From: Lamellibrachia satsuma
Lineage: Eukaryota; Annelida; Polychaeta; Sabellida; Siboglinidae
Reading direction: 5' to 3'
Assembly: GCA_033239005.1 (NCBI GenBank)
Contig: BSQZ01000001.1
Coordinates: forward strand, 18,511,000-18,574,999
DNA: 64,000 nt
Part shown: positions 1 to 11,148 of the stretch, one piece after another
Position numbering within the stretch: position 1 is the stretch's first letter
Layout: the number at the start of each line of letters is the position of its first letter
Program-made: the position numbers and the translations under genes
Notes under the pieces: generated by a model
The model's database searches: none
What the model was told of the DNA's origin: nothing
The model's input: the letters and a program-made list of their open reading frames with translations, nothing else

Positions 1-619
1 TGCACATGAATTAGTTTCAGATTGTTTACTTAGAATACGAGCTAAAAATACCCAAAACCGTGTCGTGGAATCACGTAACTGCGTCCACCTGTGTGTCGTT
101 AAACATTATACTATCATTTACAGTGTCATCTTCAGCGCCAGGAGTTAGCAATGTGGAATTATAACAAAACAGCTAGAAATAAATTAAATGGGGAGTGGAG
201 GTCAGTAATTCGCTTCAATTTTGTAAATGTTGACTGCTAAAATGTTGCGGGTTATCAGTTATCGACATCTCAGTCATTAACTATTACTCTACACCTCCGT
301 CGGTGAGTGCAGCGCCGTTGGTGCTCACTCCGTTGTCCAATAAGTTATACTGTCGATGTTTAACGGCAAACAACAGTCTGAGCAGCGATCGCCGAGGTAG
401 AGTGAAGCTTGCAAGTGATCGGTTCGAGTAGTTGTCTATCATCTGTCGTGTCCGGCGTCAGCACAGCAGGAGGTGGCGTCATCTGGTTGACTTCTGCAAA
501 ACAACAAAACAAATTCAATGTCGCCGTAGACAGACTACTGCAAGGAAACGTTATCTTTTTGCAAACACCTGTTAGTTCATTACAAACTCCCCACCAGTTG
601 CGCTAGTCACATTTTCATT
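1..619. other. No gene recognised
   Basis: Short open frames only (for example 409-606), with no splice logic, motif or similarity to other segments of the window. I see no feature that I can support here. Confidence 0.5.
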
Positions 620-1481
620 ACTGCCACAACTTTCGTTTGATGTGCAGATTATGCACATCTTTATTTTAGTATCGCTTATCCGATTCTCGCTCGCCTTCGT
701 GAACTCTAGAGAAAAGAGTCTGGCCCCGAAGGCATGGTCCATTGTCACCACTCCATTTTGTGTAGGCGTTTCCACGAAGCGCCAGCGGCCAATCAGCGTC
801 ATTATCGAGATTCTACACTAAACATAGTTTTGCCTTATTTTACTTTTCTGCGTAAGAGTTGTGTCAATATAATCAAAGTTTCAAGTTTATTCGTCTGCAT
901 CGTATAAACTGATAAAAGTTTACTTTTATTTGAAGAGTTGGCCAAATGCCCAGAAGAAGCCTAATTCATCTAATTATGTATGCGACCATACATAATTTTT
1001 GTCACAATGAAATGTACATTTTGCATCCAGGCGATGATGTGTGCGACAAACGGTGGCGCTATAGCACGAGCGTGGATAATCGGGGTTAATCTTCATTTGA
1101 TTCGGTCAATCCTAATCTTTGTCAAGAAATGTTCCAATTTGAATTGCATTCAACTGTGGATAGTGCTTGCACTGAAACATGTGTCTAGAAACACAATAAT
1201 ACTCGTTGTTTGTTTGAAACTATGTTACGTATACTCATGTGCACTGTTCTGATGTAACATGACGTAAACAACACACGCGTTGCCAAGTCAACCAGTTGTT
1301 TATACTTCTACACAACTGTTCATTTTTCATTCATAATCAATACTTGACATTGATAATAATATTCTGAGTGGCGCCATTGTTGGGAAGCTCACCACTGAGC
1401 AGATTTCTTGACCAAACTTATGAGTTTATTATATGAAATAAAGATGTGCAGAATCTGCACATCAAATTAAGTTGTGGCAGT
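620..1481. mobile_element. Putative terminal-inverted-repeat element (non-autonomous)
   Basis: The left end (620-666) and the right end (1436-1481) are imperfect inverted repeats of about 46 bp starting ACTGCCACAACTT. Each arm contains a smaller palindrome of the form gatgtgca-N5-tgcacatc (640-660 and 1443-1463). The 770-bp interior has no convincing ORF, so this looks like a MITE or a deletion derivative of a DNA transposon. I could not see a clear target-site duplication, so the outer boundaries are approximate. Confidence 0.55.
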
Positions 1482-1928
1482 GGTAGCTTCAATTATCCAG
1501 GCTCCGCGCTGTGGCGCCAGTGTTTGTCGCACACATCATCGACTGGATGCAAAGTGTGCTTTTCATTGTCACGGAAATTATAATAATAATAATGAGCTAA
1601 TTGCGATGTCATCCGGGCATTTGGCTAATTCATTCCGGCAAGAACCGAACATGATTTGTGTCTACAATTTTATATTACGTGATCGCTCGGTGAAGCTCCC
1701 TACTTTCGGTTTTCAACTACGCAATATCCACGGAAAACATTCTTCATATCGATGTCGAGCAATAAATGGAAGGAAACGTGTGTGTCTACGCTTCGTTTGG
1801 ATCACACAACAAAACTGGTACGGTTAACGTGAACGACATCGATCAGACACGAGCCAGTTTACGTTTATCTCATAACACATATTTTGTTCAGATTACTCCA
1901 AATTTATACTGAGATTTATCAAGTAATT

Positions 1929-2020
1929 TAATAATAATAAAAATAATAACACCACCACCAACAACAACAACACCAATAGCAGAAATAGCAATGATAACAA
2001 TACTAATAATAATAAATTAC
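1929..2020. repeat. Imperfect AAT/AAC trinucleotide repeat
   Basis: Runs of aat, aac and acc triplets over about 90 bp. The rest of 1482-2355 shows no supported gene. Confidence 0.7.
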
Positions 2021-2355
2021 AGCGCCTATATCCAGAAACCAGAATCAAACGCGCAAAAGTCATCATTAGAACAAGGAGAATTTAACGGGTCTAAATTAGA
2101 CAGTAAGAATGTTACTTGGAACACACTTGGGTCAGCTAGATTTAGTAATCGTAATTAAGGATAAGTAAGCGATGTACGTAATACCTAACTTAGTCACTTC
2201 GTATTTGGGGACAACATTACAGCAATTACAATGGCGTCGACAGTTATAGAGACAATAGTTACGACATACTGATAAGTGATAACGACTATGACAGCTTCCA
2301 GGCCTAATCAAATCTCGCGAGAACTTACGCGGTATTCTTGGCGACGTTGCATCTC

Positions 2356-4642
2356 CTAAAACAGTCTTCTCTTGTAGCAGATTCCCACGAATTTGCTGCA
2401 GAAGAACGGATGACTCACGCAGTAGTCGCAGAAGCTACGCAGATAGTGTCTCTGGTTCATCCATCCGTTTCCCGATCCGTTACGCCAAATACTGTTCTGG
2501 GCCGGCATTGAGTGCACTGCAAACATAGGACAGACAGGGTTTTTTGAAAAGGCCCAATTTTGTAAATCATCATCGCGAAAAAACGTGTTAGATTAACTGG
2601 ATCACTCGCTGTTTAGAAAACATTAGTCTGCGATATGTATAAATCCAACATACACTAGTAGTACTAATGCAATAATTTCATCATGTTGGCTATTTACTAC
2701 ACGTTTACTAAATGCAAGTATGCAGTAAAATACAATGATATGTTATGTTGTAGCACGTGTCAAAGGATGACTGAATAAGACACATACACCTTTTTCAAAG
2801 TCTGAAACTAAAATGAAACCAAAAATATGATGTTTAATTAAAACAGTTATGCCAAGTTATGATGTTCCAGTTTATTCCTACAACTGCAGTCGGCATCGAA
2901 GACGTTAAATATCAATCAGAACACGAAACACGTGGACGTATGTTACTCGGATTGATACAGTTGAACTTCGCTGACATTTTGCTAAGATACATCGCCTTTA
3001 GCATGCCATCAAACTGCACACATTGTGTCGTACTGCGACTATCGATTGACATCTAATCATTCTACACGTACATAACTCTATGTCAACGAAACATTTGAAT
3101 GTGCCGACAGGTTCTGTTTTTGAGCGAGTTATCCGCCTTTGCGTAATGACTACGCCTACAATTTGCATTCTTAGGTTTACGTATAAGCAAATGTATTTCT
3201 TGTCCATAAGAACGGAATAAATTGAATTGTGACTTTGGTTATAATATAGAGTTTCCAATACAATGCACTATTCTTATTATAATATAATATATTAGAGTAA
3301 AAAATAAAGCATGGTATCAGAAACTCCGCTGTGAAAGTGTCTTGCGTTTAAAGAGGCCTTTCGTCCGAATAGATAGATGTGGTTTAAATTCCAACAACAA
3401 AGAGCTCGCGAATTTATCTCCTTTGCCTCGGTAAGAAATGATAAACTAAAATGTTGTTTTGCAGAATCTCATGTAATGTTATACACATATTAGTGCCTAA
3501 GTCACACTCTCAATAATATATCCATATTGGGGTGTTTATGCATTTTTGGAATGTGTCTCATTAGTTTTGTCGTTGCACAAAATTGACAAACTTTACCGAT
3601 ATAGACAGTGTATGCGGGAAACTCTTCTTAACCAGTCGTTTTTGGCACATCCGCGTAGGCGTATTTAGTTCATTTGGTTTGCCCGTTCATTTATGCGTTA
3701 GTCATTATATTATGACATATGACATACGTCTTACGCCTATGTGGATGCCCAACAGGTAACCCATGTTTTGCTATGGATGGGGTGAGACAGGAACCCAGGG
3801 GATGCTCAAAACATTGTCAGTATACAATCTTTGAGAAGTTCCCTCAACACTATGCACTGTTCCGTGATATAGATTATTTCACTAACATATTTGATTCACA
3901 GATCAATGGGACCCCTCAGTGTATATCCTTTATCGTAAATGTGTTGTTTGCGTTAACGTGTGTTGCATACAGAAAACATACCCATGAAACGTGGAATTTG
4001 TCTCAAGGATGGTATACTGGAAATATATTGAGTGCCCCCCACCTATCCACATACTAAAATGATAGGAGGTTGTCTTAAACTGTATGGGGTTTAGAGGTGG
4101 GATGTGTTACAGACAGTAAATGTACAACACAATAGCTTATCTAGGTTAAGTGTTAGTGTATCTTGAAGTGTATAATTGTAATGTTGTTTTTATTCTGTGT
4201 CCTTTTGGTTTTCTTCGTCGCATGGCTTTTTGTGCGCGCTGTAGGTAAGACAGACCAATATTACGCATCCACTTCACCAACTTTAGGTCATTGTATTATA
4301 TAAACTACAGCTGGTTATGTTTATATTATTTGTATAAACCCATTTGACCATAGAAATACTTATGGATATAACTAACAAGCTATGTGATGTTCTGCAGCCT
4401 GGCATTTACCATTGCAGTTCGTATTGTGCTCTGTAGCAAAGGCCCAAAATTTGCGATGTATGTTCGCACAAACCTGTGCGGATATGCCCCAGTGCCCAAG
4501 TATGTAGACATATGTATCCATATATACAGCTATTAACTGTTGAACAACCGAACATAGGAAAAGACAACGGACCTGTGACGATTGACGCTACACAGATAAT
4601 GTAGACGGCGAGCAGACAGCAGATCGTCGACTTTATCATCAT
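2356..4642 (-). CDS. Gene A: small secreted four-cysteine peptide precursor, two exons
   Basis: Coding exons are 4642-4573 and 2516-2356, joined across a 2,056-bp phase-1 GT-AG intron (donor CACAG/GTCC, acceptor TTTGCAG/TG), giving 76 residues. Exon 1 encodes a hydrophobic signal peptide of about 23 residues beginning MMIKSTICC and ending ASIVT. Exon 2 encodes a short Asn/Gly-rich stretch and then the core S-F-C-D-Y-C-V-S-H-P-F-F-C-S-K-F-V-G-I-C, spacing C-x2-C-x6-C-x6-C, followed by Y-K-R-R-L-F and a TAG stop. Gene B (23817-25984) has the same exon lengths, intron phase and cysteine spacing, which is the main evidence that this is a real gene. The TAG aligns with a TAT codon in gene B, and B-like codons (EMQRR) continue after it, so the C-terminus appears shortened relative to B. 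Role unknown: a secreted peptide such as a hormone-like or host-defence peptide is inference. I do not recognise the family. Confidence 0.8.
3720..4505. repeat. Dispersed repeat block R1, inverted copy at 27345-27960
   Basis: Read on the minus strand this matches 27345-27960 with roughly 75-85% identity by eye over several hundred bases (for example around 4250-4310 and 27545-27600). It lies in the intron of gene A, next to exon 1. An ORF at 3719-4057 is not clearly preserved in the second copy. Confidence 0.7.
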
Positions 4643-4692
4643 GTCTCTCGAGTTGCTCTCTTGTTCAGTGACAGTTCAGCGGAAACGTTCAA

Positions 4693-4727
4693 CTGACTGA
4701 CAAGGTCGGCGACATTTTCTTTTATAA
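4693..4727 (-). promoter_or_regulatory. TATA-type core promoter of gene A
   Basis: On the minus strand TATAAAAG (4727-4720) lies about 30 bases upstream of a TCAGTCAG initiator-like motif (4700-4693) and about 80 bases upstream of the ATG. The same arrangement precedes gene B (cATAAAAG at 23734-23740, GGTCAGG at 23761). Recognisable homology between the two genes begins about here, so the core promoter and leader were duplicated with exon 1. Confidence 0.6.
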
Positions 4728-5246
4728 TCACTACTACGACCAAGACATTGGTAAGGCAGGTGTAAAGGCAAACGCGTGACTGGAACCAACGACACAACAC
4801 TCTCGCTTCGGACGAATTGAGAAATTCGGGGTTTATCTTTCTCGTCACCATCTACGTCAATTGTGTTAATTAATGCCAAGAATAACGAACAATGAATGGT
4901 ACACCTGCAATAAAGAACACAGCAGGAATAATCTGTTTTCGGAATATGACGTCAACTTCTCGGAAACCTTCTCAGCAGGGATTATAAATGCGCAAATCGA
5001 TTTACGTAAATGTATTTATTATATTTAGACTAGTGCGTCACAACATTCCCATTGTAGTATACACTGATTAGCAAGCTCACCTGAATCTGTGTAATATTAA
5101 TCGTGGAAACATGTTATAGGTGCAACTGATGTAAGTATTACTGTTGTTGACTGACGAACACTCTGTTGGGGTCTGGGTTAGATAAAGTAATTGATGACGT
5201 CACTTTGTTGTACTCGAGGGCGTTTCTGTGTGAATAAATAATCCAG
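4728..5246. other. No gene recognised
   Basis: Only short overlapping open frames on the minus strand (4639-4879) upstream of the gene A promoter. They are not conserved at gene B, and I see no coding evidence. Confidence 0.5.
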
Positions 5247-5502
5247 TTCACGGAGTTCATTATAGGTCTCCCCAGCCACACCTGTTCACGGAGTTCATCA
5301 TAGGTCTCCCCAGCCACACCTGTTCACGGAGTTCATTATAGGTCTCCCCAGCCACACCGGTTCACGGAGTTCATTATAGGTCTCCCCAGCCACACCTGGT
5401 CACGGAGTTCATTATAGGTCTCCCCAGCCTCACCTGTTCACGGAGTTCATTGTAGGTCTCCCCAGCCACACCGGTTCACGGAGTTCATCATAGGTCTCCC
5501 AG
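5247..5502. repeat. 38-bp minisatellite, about 6.7 copies
   Basis: Tandem unit beginning ttcacggagttcattatagg and ending ccacacctg, period 38 bp, with only scattered single-base differences (t/c in attata, cc/cg at the end). The high similarity indicates recent expansion. Confidence 0.95.
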
Positions 5503-5954
5503 GCAGCTTAATTTCTTCTTGCACAGTTCATCCCCAGGTGCTATGTGGTCTGCGTCTTATTCTTTTCCAGGTGGTGTCCATTTCACAGCGGCCACACAGA
5601 AGACTATATATGTCCGATCAGAGAACTTGGCCAAGTCATCGCCACCTTCTTTGTTTTACCTCATCGACGATGTTGTGCGTTCGGAGATTTCCTTATTCGT
5701 CACTCGCTGTTCGTGTTTGCTAAATATACCTATTTCATAATTACTGTGTACTTCCCTACAACAAAGCAACGTTCATCGTACGATATGTTATTGCAATGTG
5801 CAGAAGTTAACTGTAAAATTAGGAACAATTATTATTTGAAATTCGCTGTCGAGTTGAGTAGTGTAGCCGAACAGAAATGTTACCGTATGAAGCCAATCTT
5901 ACATTACACAAGAGTGATGGCATTACATAATATTCATTTTAACTCGCCTTCCTA

Positions 5955-6040
5955 TAAGCAAATGTGCGTGTTATATATAAATGACTCGGATGGTGACATG
6001 AGAAGTAGGACTACATTTTCATAAATTTGCAAACGAAACA
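5955..6040 (+). mobile_element. Tiny degraded non-LTR reverse-transcriptase remnant
   Basis: Translation shows YINDSDGD followed, after a frameshift, by FANETN, corresponding to the YINDLD...FADDTK stretch of the CR1-like elements elsewhere in this window. The upstream 159-codon open frame from 5545 may be partly derived from the same element, but I could not recognise it. Confidence 0.4.
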
Positions 6041-6049
6041 AACGTAAGG

Positions 6050-6255
6050 TCATATATGTCTTTTTCACAAAGCATTCAATTAGAATAGTACGATTAAGGA
6101 AGAAATGTCCTCTCAAACGAGGGACATATATTATTGTCGGGCTTCAATCGAGAGAACACGGGTTTGAATCTTCTTGCTGCCGTTTCGAAGCTATGGCAGT
6201 TTCGTTCACCCTACGTTGACACAGTTCACTCAGTTGTATAAATGAGTACCTGGCT
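6050..6255 (+). mobile_element. tRNA-like SINE copy
   Basis: Contains a B-box-like cgggtttgaatc (6159-6170) and the body tgccgtttcgaagc...tggcagtttcgttcaccct. The segment 6060-6205 matches the reverse complement of 7360-7545, so these are two inverted copies of one family flanking the GGT tract. Confidence 0.6.
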
Positions 6256-6448
6256 ACAGACAGAGGTGGATATCTGAACGAATAGTCTTCGCACAGTAAT
6301 TGCAGCGTGGCTGAATGCTTCCCAGAAAAGTCTAGATAGCGATGGAATGAACAAGTCTGCCAGGAGGTGAAGCGTAAAGTGTTTGAGCAATCCCGATGAC
6401 TGAATATCGTGTTATATAAGAACGTGCCTTTCTTTTTATTATTGTACG

Positions 6449-6908
6449 TTGATGATGATGATGTTGGTGGTGTTGGCGGTGGTGTTGGTGGAGGTGGTGG
6501 TTGTGGTGGTGGTGTTGTTGGTGGTGGTGGTGGTGGAGGTAGTGTTGGTGGTAGTGGTGGTGGATGTGGTGTTGGTGGTCGTGATGGTGGTGGTGGTGGT
6601 TGCGTTGGCGGTGGCGGTGGCGGTGGCGGTGGCGGTGTTGGTGGTGGTTGTGGTGGTAGTGGTGGTGGTGGTATTGTTGTTGTTGATGTTTTTGGTGGTG
6701 GTGGTGATGTTAGTGGTGGTGATGGTGTTGGTGGTGTTGGTGGTGATGGTGATGGTGTTAGTGGTAGTGGTGATGGTGCTGATGGTGGTGGTGACGGTGC
6801 TGGTGGTGATGGTGTTGGTGGTGGTGATGGTGTTGGTGTTGGTGATGATGTTGGTGGTGATGGTGATGGTGGTGTTGGTGGTGATGGTGTTGGTGGTGAT
6901 GGTGTTGT
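6449..6908. repeat. GGT/GTT/GAT-rich degenerate microsatellite
   Basis: About 460 bp of imperfect GGT triplets, G-rich on the plus strand. Its codon periodicity produces spurious poly-Gly, poly-Val and poly-His frames. Many GG doublets spaced by one base could support two-tetrad quadruplexes. Confidence 0.95.
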
Positions 6909-7339
6909 GACTCCGCCGCTGCAGTTTCTACAGCTCGGCTGTGTACACAGAAGAACATAACGTACGGGATATATAGTGCCGTTTTACCTCGGTTGAACGC
7001 GTGTGAAACCTTCGCAGAGTCACGTAGCACCAACAAACGTGCGTAAAATAACAAGACTACCAAAATAAGTGTTCTTTGGCGAGTTGCAGGACCAAAAAGA
7101 CCAGTGTGCAGACCACATCTTCGGTACAATGGTGTCTTGAAATGTGACGTGAAATCTCCCGAGGCCACCGAGTGATTCTCACATGGAAAGTTCATGTTGC
7201 AGATACTTTGCCCTGAGATGGACTAGTGTTTCGTGGTGTAATCATACGCATGGCGACATTTATCGATGTATGATTGCATGGTGATGACACATTTAGTTCA
7301 AATGTACAGTGCTAATTGCACAGAGGCTCCTTTGAGCGA

Positions 7340-7560
7340 TGAGATCCAGAGTTGTCAACAAAGAGGAACGAAACTGTCAAACCTTCGAAATGGCGGCAAG
7401 AGGATTCGAACCCGGGTTCTCTCGACTGAGAGCACGACATTAATACATGCTTCTCGTTTGAAAAGATATGTCTTCCTTAATCGTACAATTCTAAATGAAT
7501 GCTTTATGAAAAGACATACATAAACGAAATTTACCAGTACATGCCGCTGTTCGGACAATT
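7340..7560 (-). mobile_element. tRNA-like SINE copy, inverted partner of 6050-6255
   Basis: On the minus strand it carries a good B box (cgggttcgaatcc near 7400-7412) preceded by gagagaacc and an upstream region like that at 6060-6130. The body then reads gccgccatttcgaaggtttgacagtttcgtt. Confidence 0.6.
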
Positions 7561-7654
7561 GACTAATTTATCGAGATAAACTAGACTATATAAACTTTGG
7601 TGATCTCCCCCTTATTTGACCTTTCTAAATACTCTTTTCGTTCGCAGATTTATG

Positions 7655-7985
7655 AAAATGTGTCCACGGGATCTTATAACATCATAAACAGTGCCTGAAT
7701 AACACTGTGGGCCTGGCATAAACGTTTTGTGGGGGACCCTTACCGAGTGCATGAAAAACGAACGTCGAGACACGTGATACTGTGAACTACGCTGAACAGA
7801 ATTACGGATAACAGAATCAGCCGTTTAGTAGAATCAAATATTTTGGCTGGGATGGAATCGTCGCCTATTCCCATCCATTTTAGGCGGTAGGTACATTCAC
7901 TACTATAGCACAGCAGTTGAACATACCCGATACAATGGAAGCGAAGAGAAACTATAAGCGTGGGGTCCTTTTATGGGGCCTGGTC
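7655..7985. repeat. Dispersed block R3, inverted relative of 26010-26770
   Basis: Matches the reverse complement of 26770-26520 and 26110-26010, which share phrases such as ggctggga(t/a)ggaatcgtcgcc. About 400 bp present at 26120-26520 are absent here. The repeated ggataacagaatc-type phrase resembles subterminal repeats of pogo/Tigger-like DNA elements, which is inference. Confidence 0.6.
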
Positions 7986-8332
7986 CATTTAAATGTGTCT
8001 GTGCTCCATAGGCTGCAAGATGAATATGGTGTGCGTGGAACGGCACTAGCTTGGTTCCGGCAATACATGGAAGACCGCAACTATCGCGTCCAGATTGACT
8101 CAACAACATCAGAGCATATTCCTCTACAGTGTGGTGTACCACAGGGCTCTGTCATTGGGCCAGTTATATTTACTCTTTACACCACGCCAATGCAGCGCAT
8201 ATTTAGAAGACATGGAGTACACTATCACAAATATGCGGATGACAGTCAACTATATGCATCCTACAATCTAACTGTGCCGGGCGACCAAGCAGAAACATTG
8301 AGGCAACTCACATTTAACAAGATTTAACAAGA
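7975..8332 (+). mobile_element. Non-LTR retrotransposon RT, 5' part (interrupted)
   Basis: Translation gives the RT core: L-H-R-L-Q near 8000, then CGVPQGSVIGP (about 8131-8163) and the catalytic YADDSQLY (about 8233-8256). The frame stops at the junction with the CR1-like element. The RT C-terminal half resumes at 11150, so the element has been split by an insertion. It is 5'-truncated. Confidence 0.8.
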
Positions 8333-8334
8333 TT

Positions 8335-11148
8335 TGCCATCCAAGCCAAAGGCCCAGATGGCAAGTGGACAAGGAAGCCATTGGCTTATCGAGAGTCCAA
8401 CAATGTTCACCTACTTATAACCCGCCCTCCTGATATATGTGTCAACCTTGTTTTTAAACATATTCACGCTGCTAGCAGTTACACAATCTGTAGACAGTTT
8501 GTTCCATTCATTTATTGTCCTCTGTGAGAACGAGTGCTTCCTGATATCCAATCTACATTGATCCTTTACTAATTTTACCTCATGTCCTCTAGTTCTGCTA
8601 TCCTTCTTGAGTGAGAAAAACATATTTCTATCAATATTTTCATACCCATTCAATATCTTAAAAACTTCAATCTGATCTCCTCTTAACCTCCTTGTCTCTA
8701 GAGTTGTTAAACCACATTCTTTCAGGCGTTCTTCATAACTAAAGTCTCTAAGTTCTGGAATCATTTTAGTTGCTCTCCTTTGTATGCGTTCACGCGTATC
8801 TATATCCTTCTTACGATATGGTCTCCATGCTTGTATACAGTATTCTAAATGAGGTCTAACTATTGCTTTATAAAGAGGTATAATTAACTTTTGTCCCTTG
8901 TATGTTATGTTTCTTCTAATCAATCCAAGAATTTGATTACCCTTTGAAGCTGCAATACCACACTGCTCTGAAACTTTCATATCAGCGCTTATTGTAACTC
9001 CTAAGTCCTTTTCTTTTACAGTAGTACCCAGAACAGTATCTCCCATTTTATAGTTTACATTCAAGTTCCCATGTCCTGTATGTAGGCATTTACATTTCCC
9101 AAAATTGAACAGCATCTGCCATTTCTCAGACCATTTCACTAATCTGTCTAGATCGTTTTGTAAATGTTGTTTATCACCATCGGTATTAACCTTTCTAAAC
9201 AGTTTTGTGTCATCCGCAAATTTCAGTACGTTACTTGTTATACTCTCGTCCAAGTCATTGATATAAATTAAGAATAATATAGGTCCTAATACTGACCCTT
9301 GAGGTACCCCACTCAAAACCGATTTCCAATTTGAAACTTCTCCATCTACTACAACTCGTTGTCTTCTGTCAGTCAGCCATTGTTCTATCCAGTCAGTTAT
9401 GCTATCCCCGATACCATGGGCTTTTAATATAAGTAGCAATCTTTGATGTGGCACTTTGTCAAAAGCTTTCTGAAAATCTAAGTAGATAATATCTACAGGC
9501 GATCCCACGTCTATCCACTTAGTGATTTCTTCCAAAAAACATAACATATTTGTTAAGCATGACCTCGCTTTAAGGAATCCATGTTGAGATGAATTTAATA
9601 ATTTATGCTTAACGAGGAAGTCCACCATATGGTCTTTAATTAACCTTTCTAATAATTTATAAATCACTGACGTTAAACTCACTGGTCTGTAATTCTCTGA
9701 CTTATTTCTCGAACCCTTTTTAAATAATGGTATGATGTTTGCTTCTTTCCATTCAAACGGAACAACTCCCTCTTTTAATGACAAGTTGAATACTCTTGCC
9801 AGTGGTATACTGAGTTGATCTACTGTTTCCATTAGTAATTTTGGAGGAATCTCATCCACTCCCGGTGATTTGTTATCCTTCATTGCCTTTATTCTCTTAG
9901 CTACCAATTCTGGAGTTACAATTAACTGTCCTAAATAGTCAGATTTAGCCCCCTGAAATTTAGCATCAGCAACTGGTAATGAACTAATATCTTCTTTGGT
10001 AAACACTGAACTGAAGTAACCATTTAGGTCTTCCGCCATTAAAAACCCCTGTGATATTATATTTCCAGCACTGTCTTCTAGAGGTCCAACCTTGTCTTGT
10101 ACGTTTTGTTTACTCCTGACATATGCATAAAAACTCTTGCTGTAATTTTTTATGTTACATGCCAGGTTTTGCTCATAGCTTCTTTTAGATTGTCTGATTT
10201 CAGTTGTAGCTGCATTAAGTGCCTCTTTATATTTTGCATAGTCTTCTTCCTTTCTGGTACGCCTATAAACCATCCACATAGTTTGTTTTAGCATTATTTT
10301 TCTAATTGCCTCTTTTAACAAGTGTTTCTTCCTACACCGTTTTCCTTGTTTTCGGAAGGGAACAAATTTATCAATGATACTCTCAATTTCATATTTTAGA
10401 ATATTCCAACATTCAATTGCGGTCTTATTCATCAGCATGTTATTCCAATCTAGCTGTGCTAAGTATTTTCTCATATCTTTGTAGTTACCTTTGTGGAAGT
10501 TTCTCTTGTACGTTTTCTTATTTTTACTTTCTGATTTTACATTGATGTCAAAATGTATTTGATTATGGTCACTATTACCCAATGGTTCAAATATTTTTAC
10601 ATTGTCCACTAATTCTTTTTGTGATGACAAAACTATATCTAATACATTTTCTCCCCTGATTGGTTCTAGTACGTGCTGAGTAAGAAAGCTATCCTGGATT
10701 AAACATAGAAATTGTTGATCCTCAATCCCTGTGCTCTCTAGAGAATTCCATTGTATGTGTCCATGGTTAAAATCTCCTATTATGATACAATCCCCTTTAC
10801 TAACTTCCTTTATAGCGTTTTTTTATTTTTGTGTTGTCCTCTTCGTTTATGTTTGGACTTCGGTAAACTAATCCAATAGTTAATTTTGAATTTCCTGAAA
10901 CAATTTTGCACCAAACAGCTTCATCGCAATCTGCTTCCCTTTCTAGTTTTATTTCATAAGCCTGAATAGATTCTTTTACATATAAAATAGCTCCCCCGCC
11001 CCTTCTTCCTATTCTTTCCTAAACATTACGTATCCTGTCAGTCCTAATTCAGCATCTGTTATATCTATGTTGGCACATGATTCAGTTATACCAATTATGT
11101 GAGGGTCAATATCTTCTACCATAATGTTTAATTCGTTACTGTATTAGG
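8335..11148 (-). mobile_element. CR1-like non-LTR retrotransposon, 5'-truncated, nested
   Basis: The main frame (10630 to 8411, 739 codons) covers the end of the endonuclease, the linker, and a full RT with GVPQGSVLGPILF and FADDTKLF, followed by the C-terminal domain ending RRAGYK. Upstream (10640-11148) the endonuclease continues in other frames (for example ITES and DAELGLTGYVMFR) with a frameshift in the T-run near 10820, so the copy is defective. It begins at the region equivalent to LNIMVE of the copy at 18290. The 3' UTR shares gactctcgataagccaat with the tail at 14372-14389. It lies inside another non-LTR element. Confidence 0.9.

Noticed and set aside
5545..6024. 159-codon plus-strand ORF preceded by a good acceptor-like ttcttttccag
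   Set aside because: Two other frames are also open over the first part, its end matches a degraded RT remnant, and no motif is visible in the rest. Kept only as a possible LINE remnant.
6409..7195. Poly-Gly, poly-Val and poly-His ORFs of 145-183 codons
   Set aside because: Produced by the GGT triplet tract in different frames; no non-repeat domain and no splice evidence.
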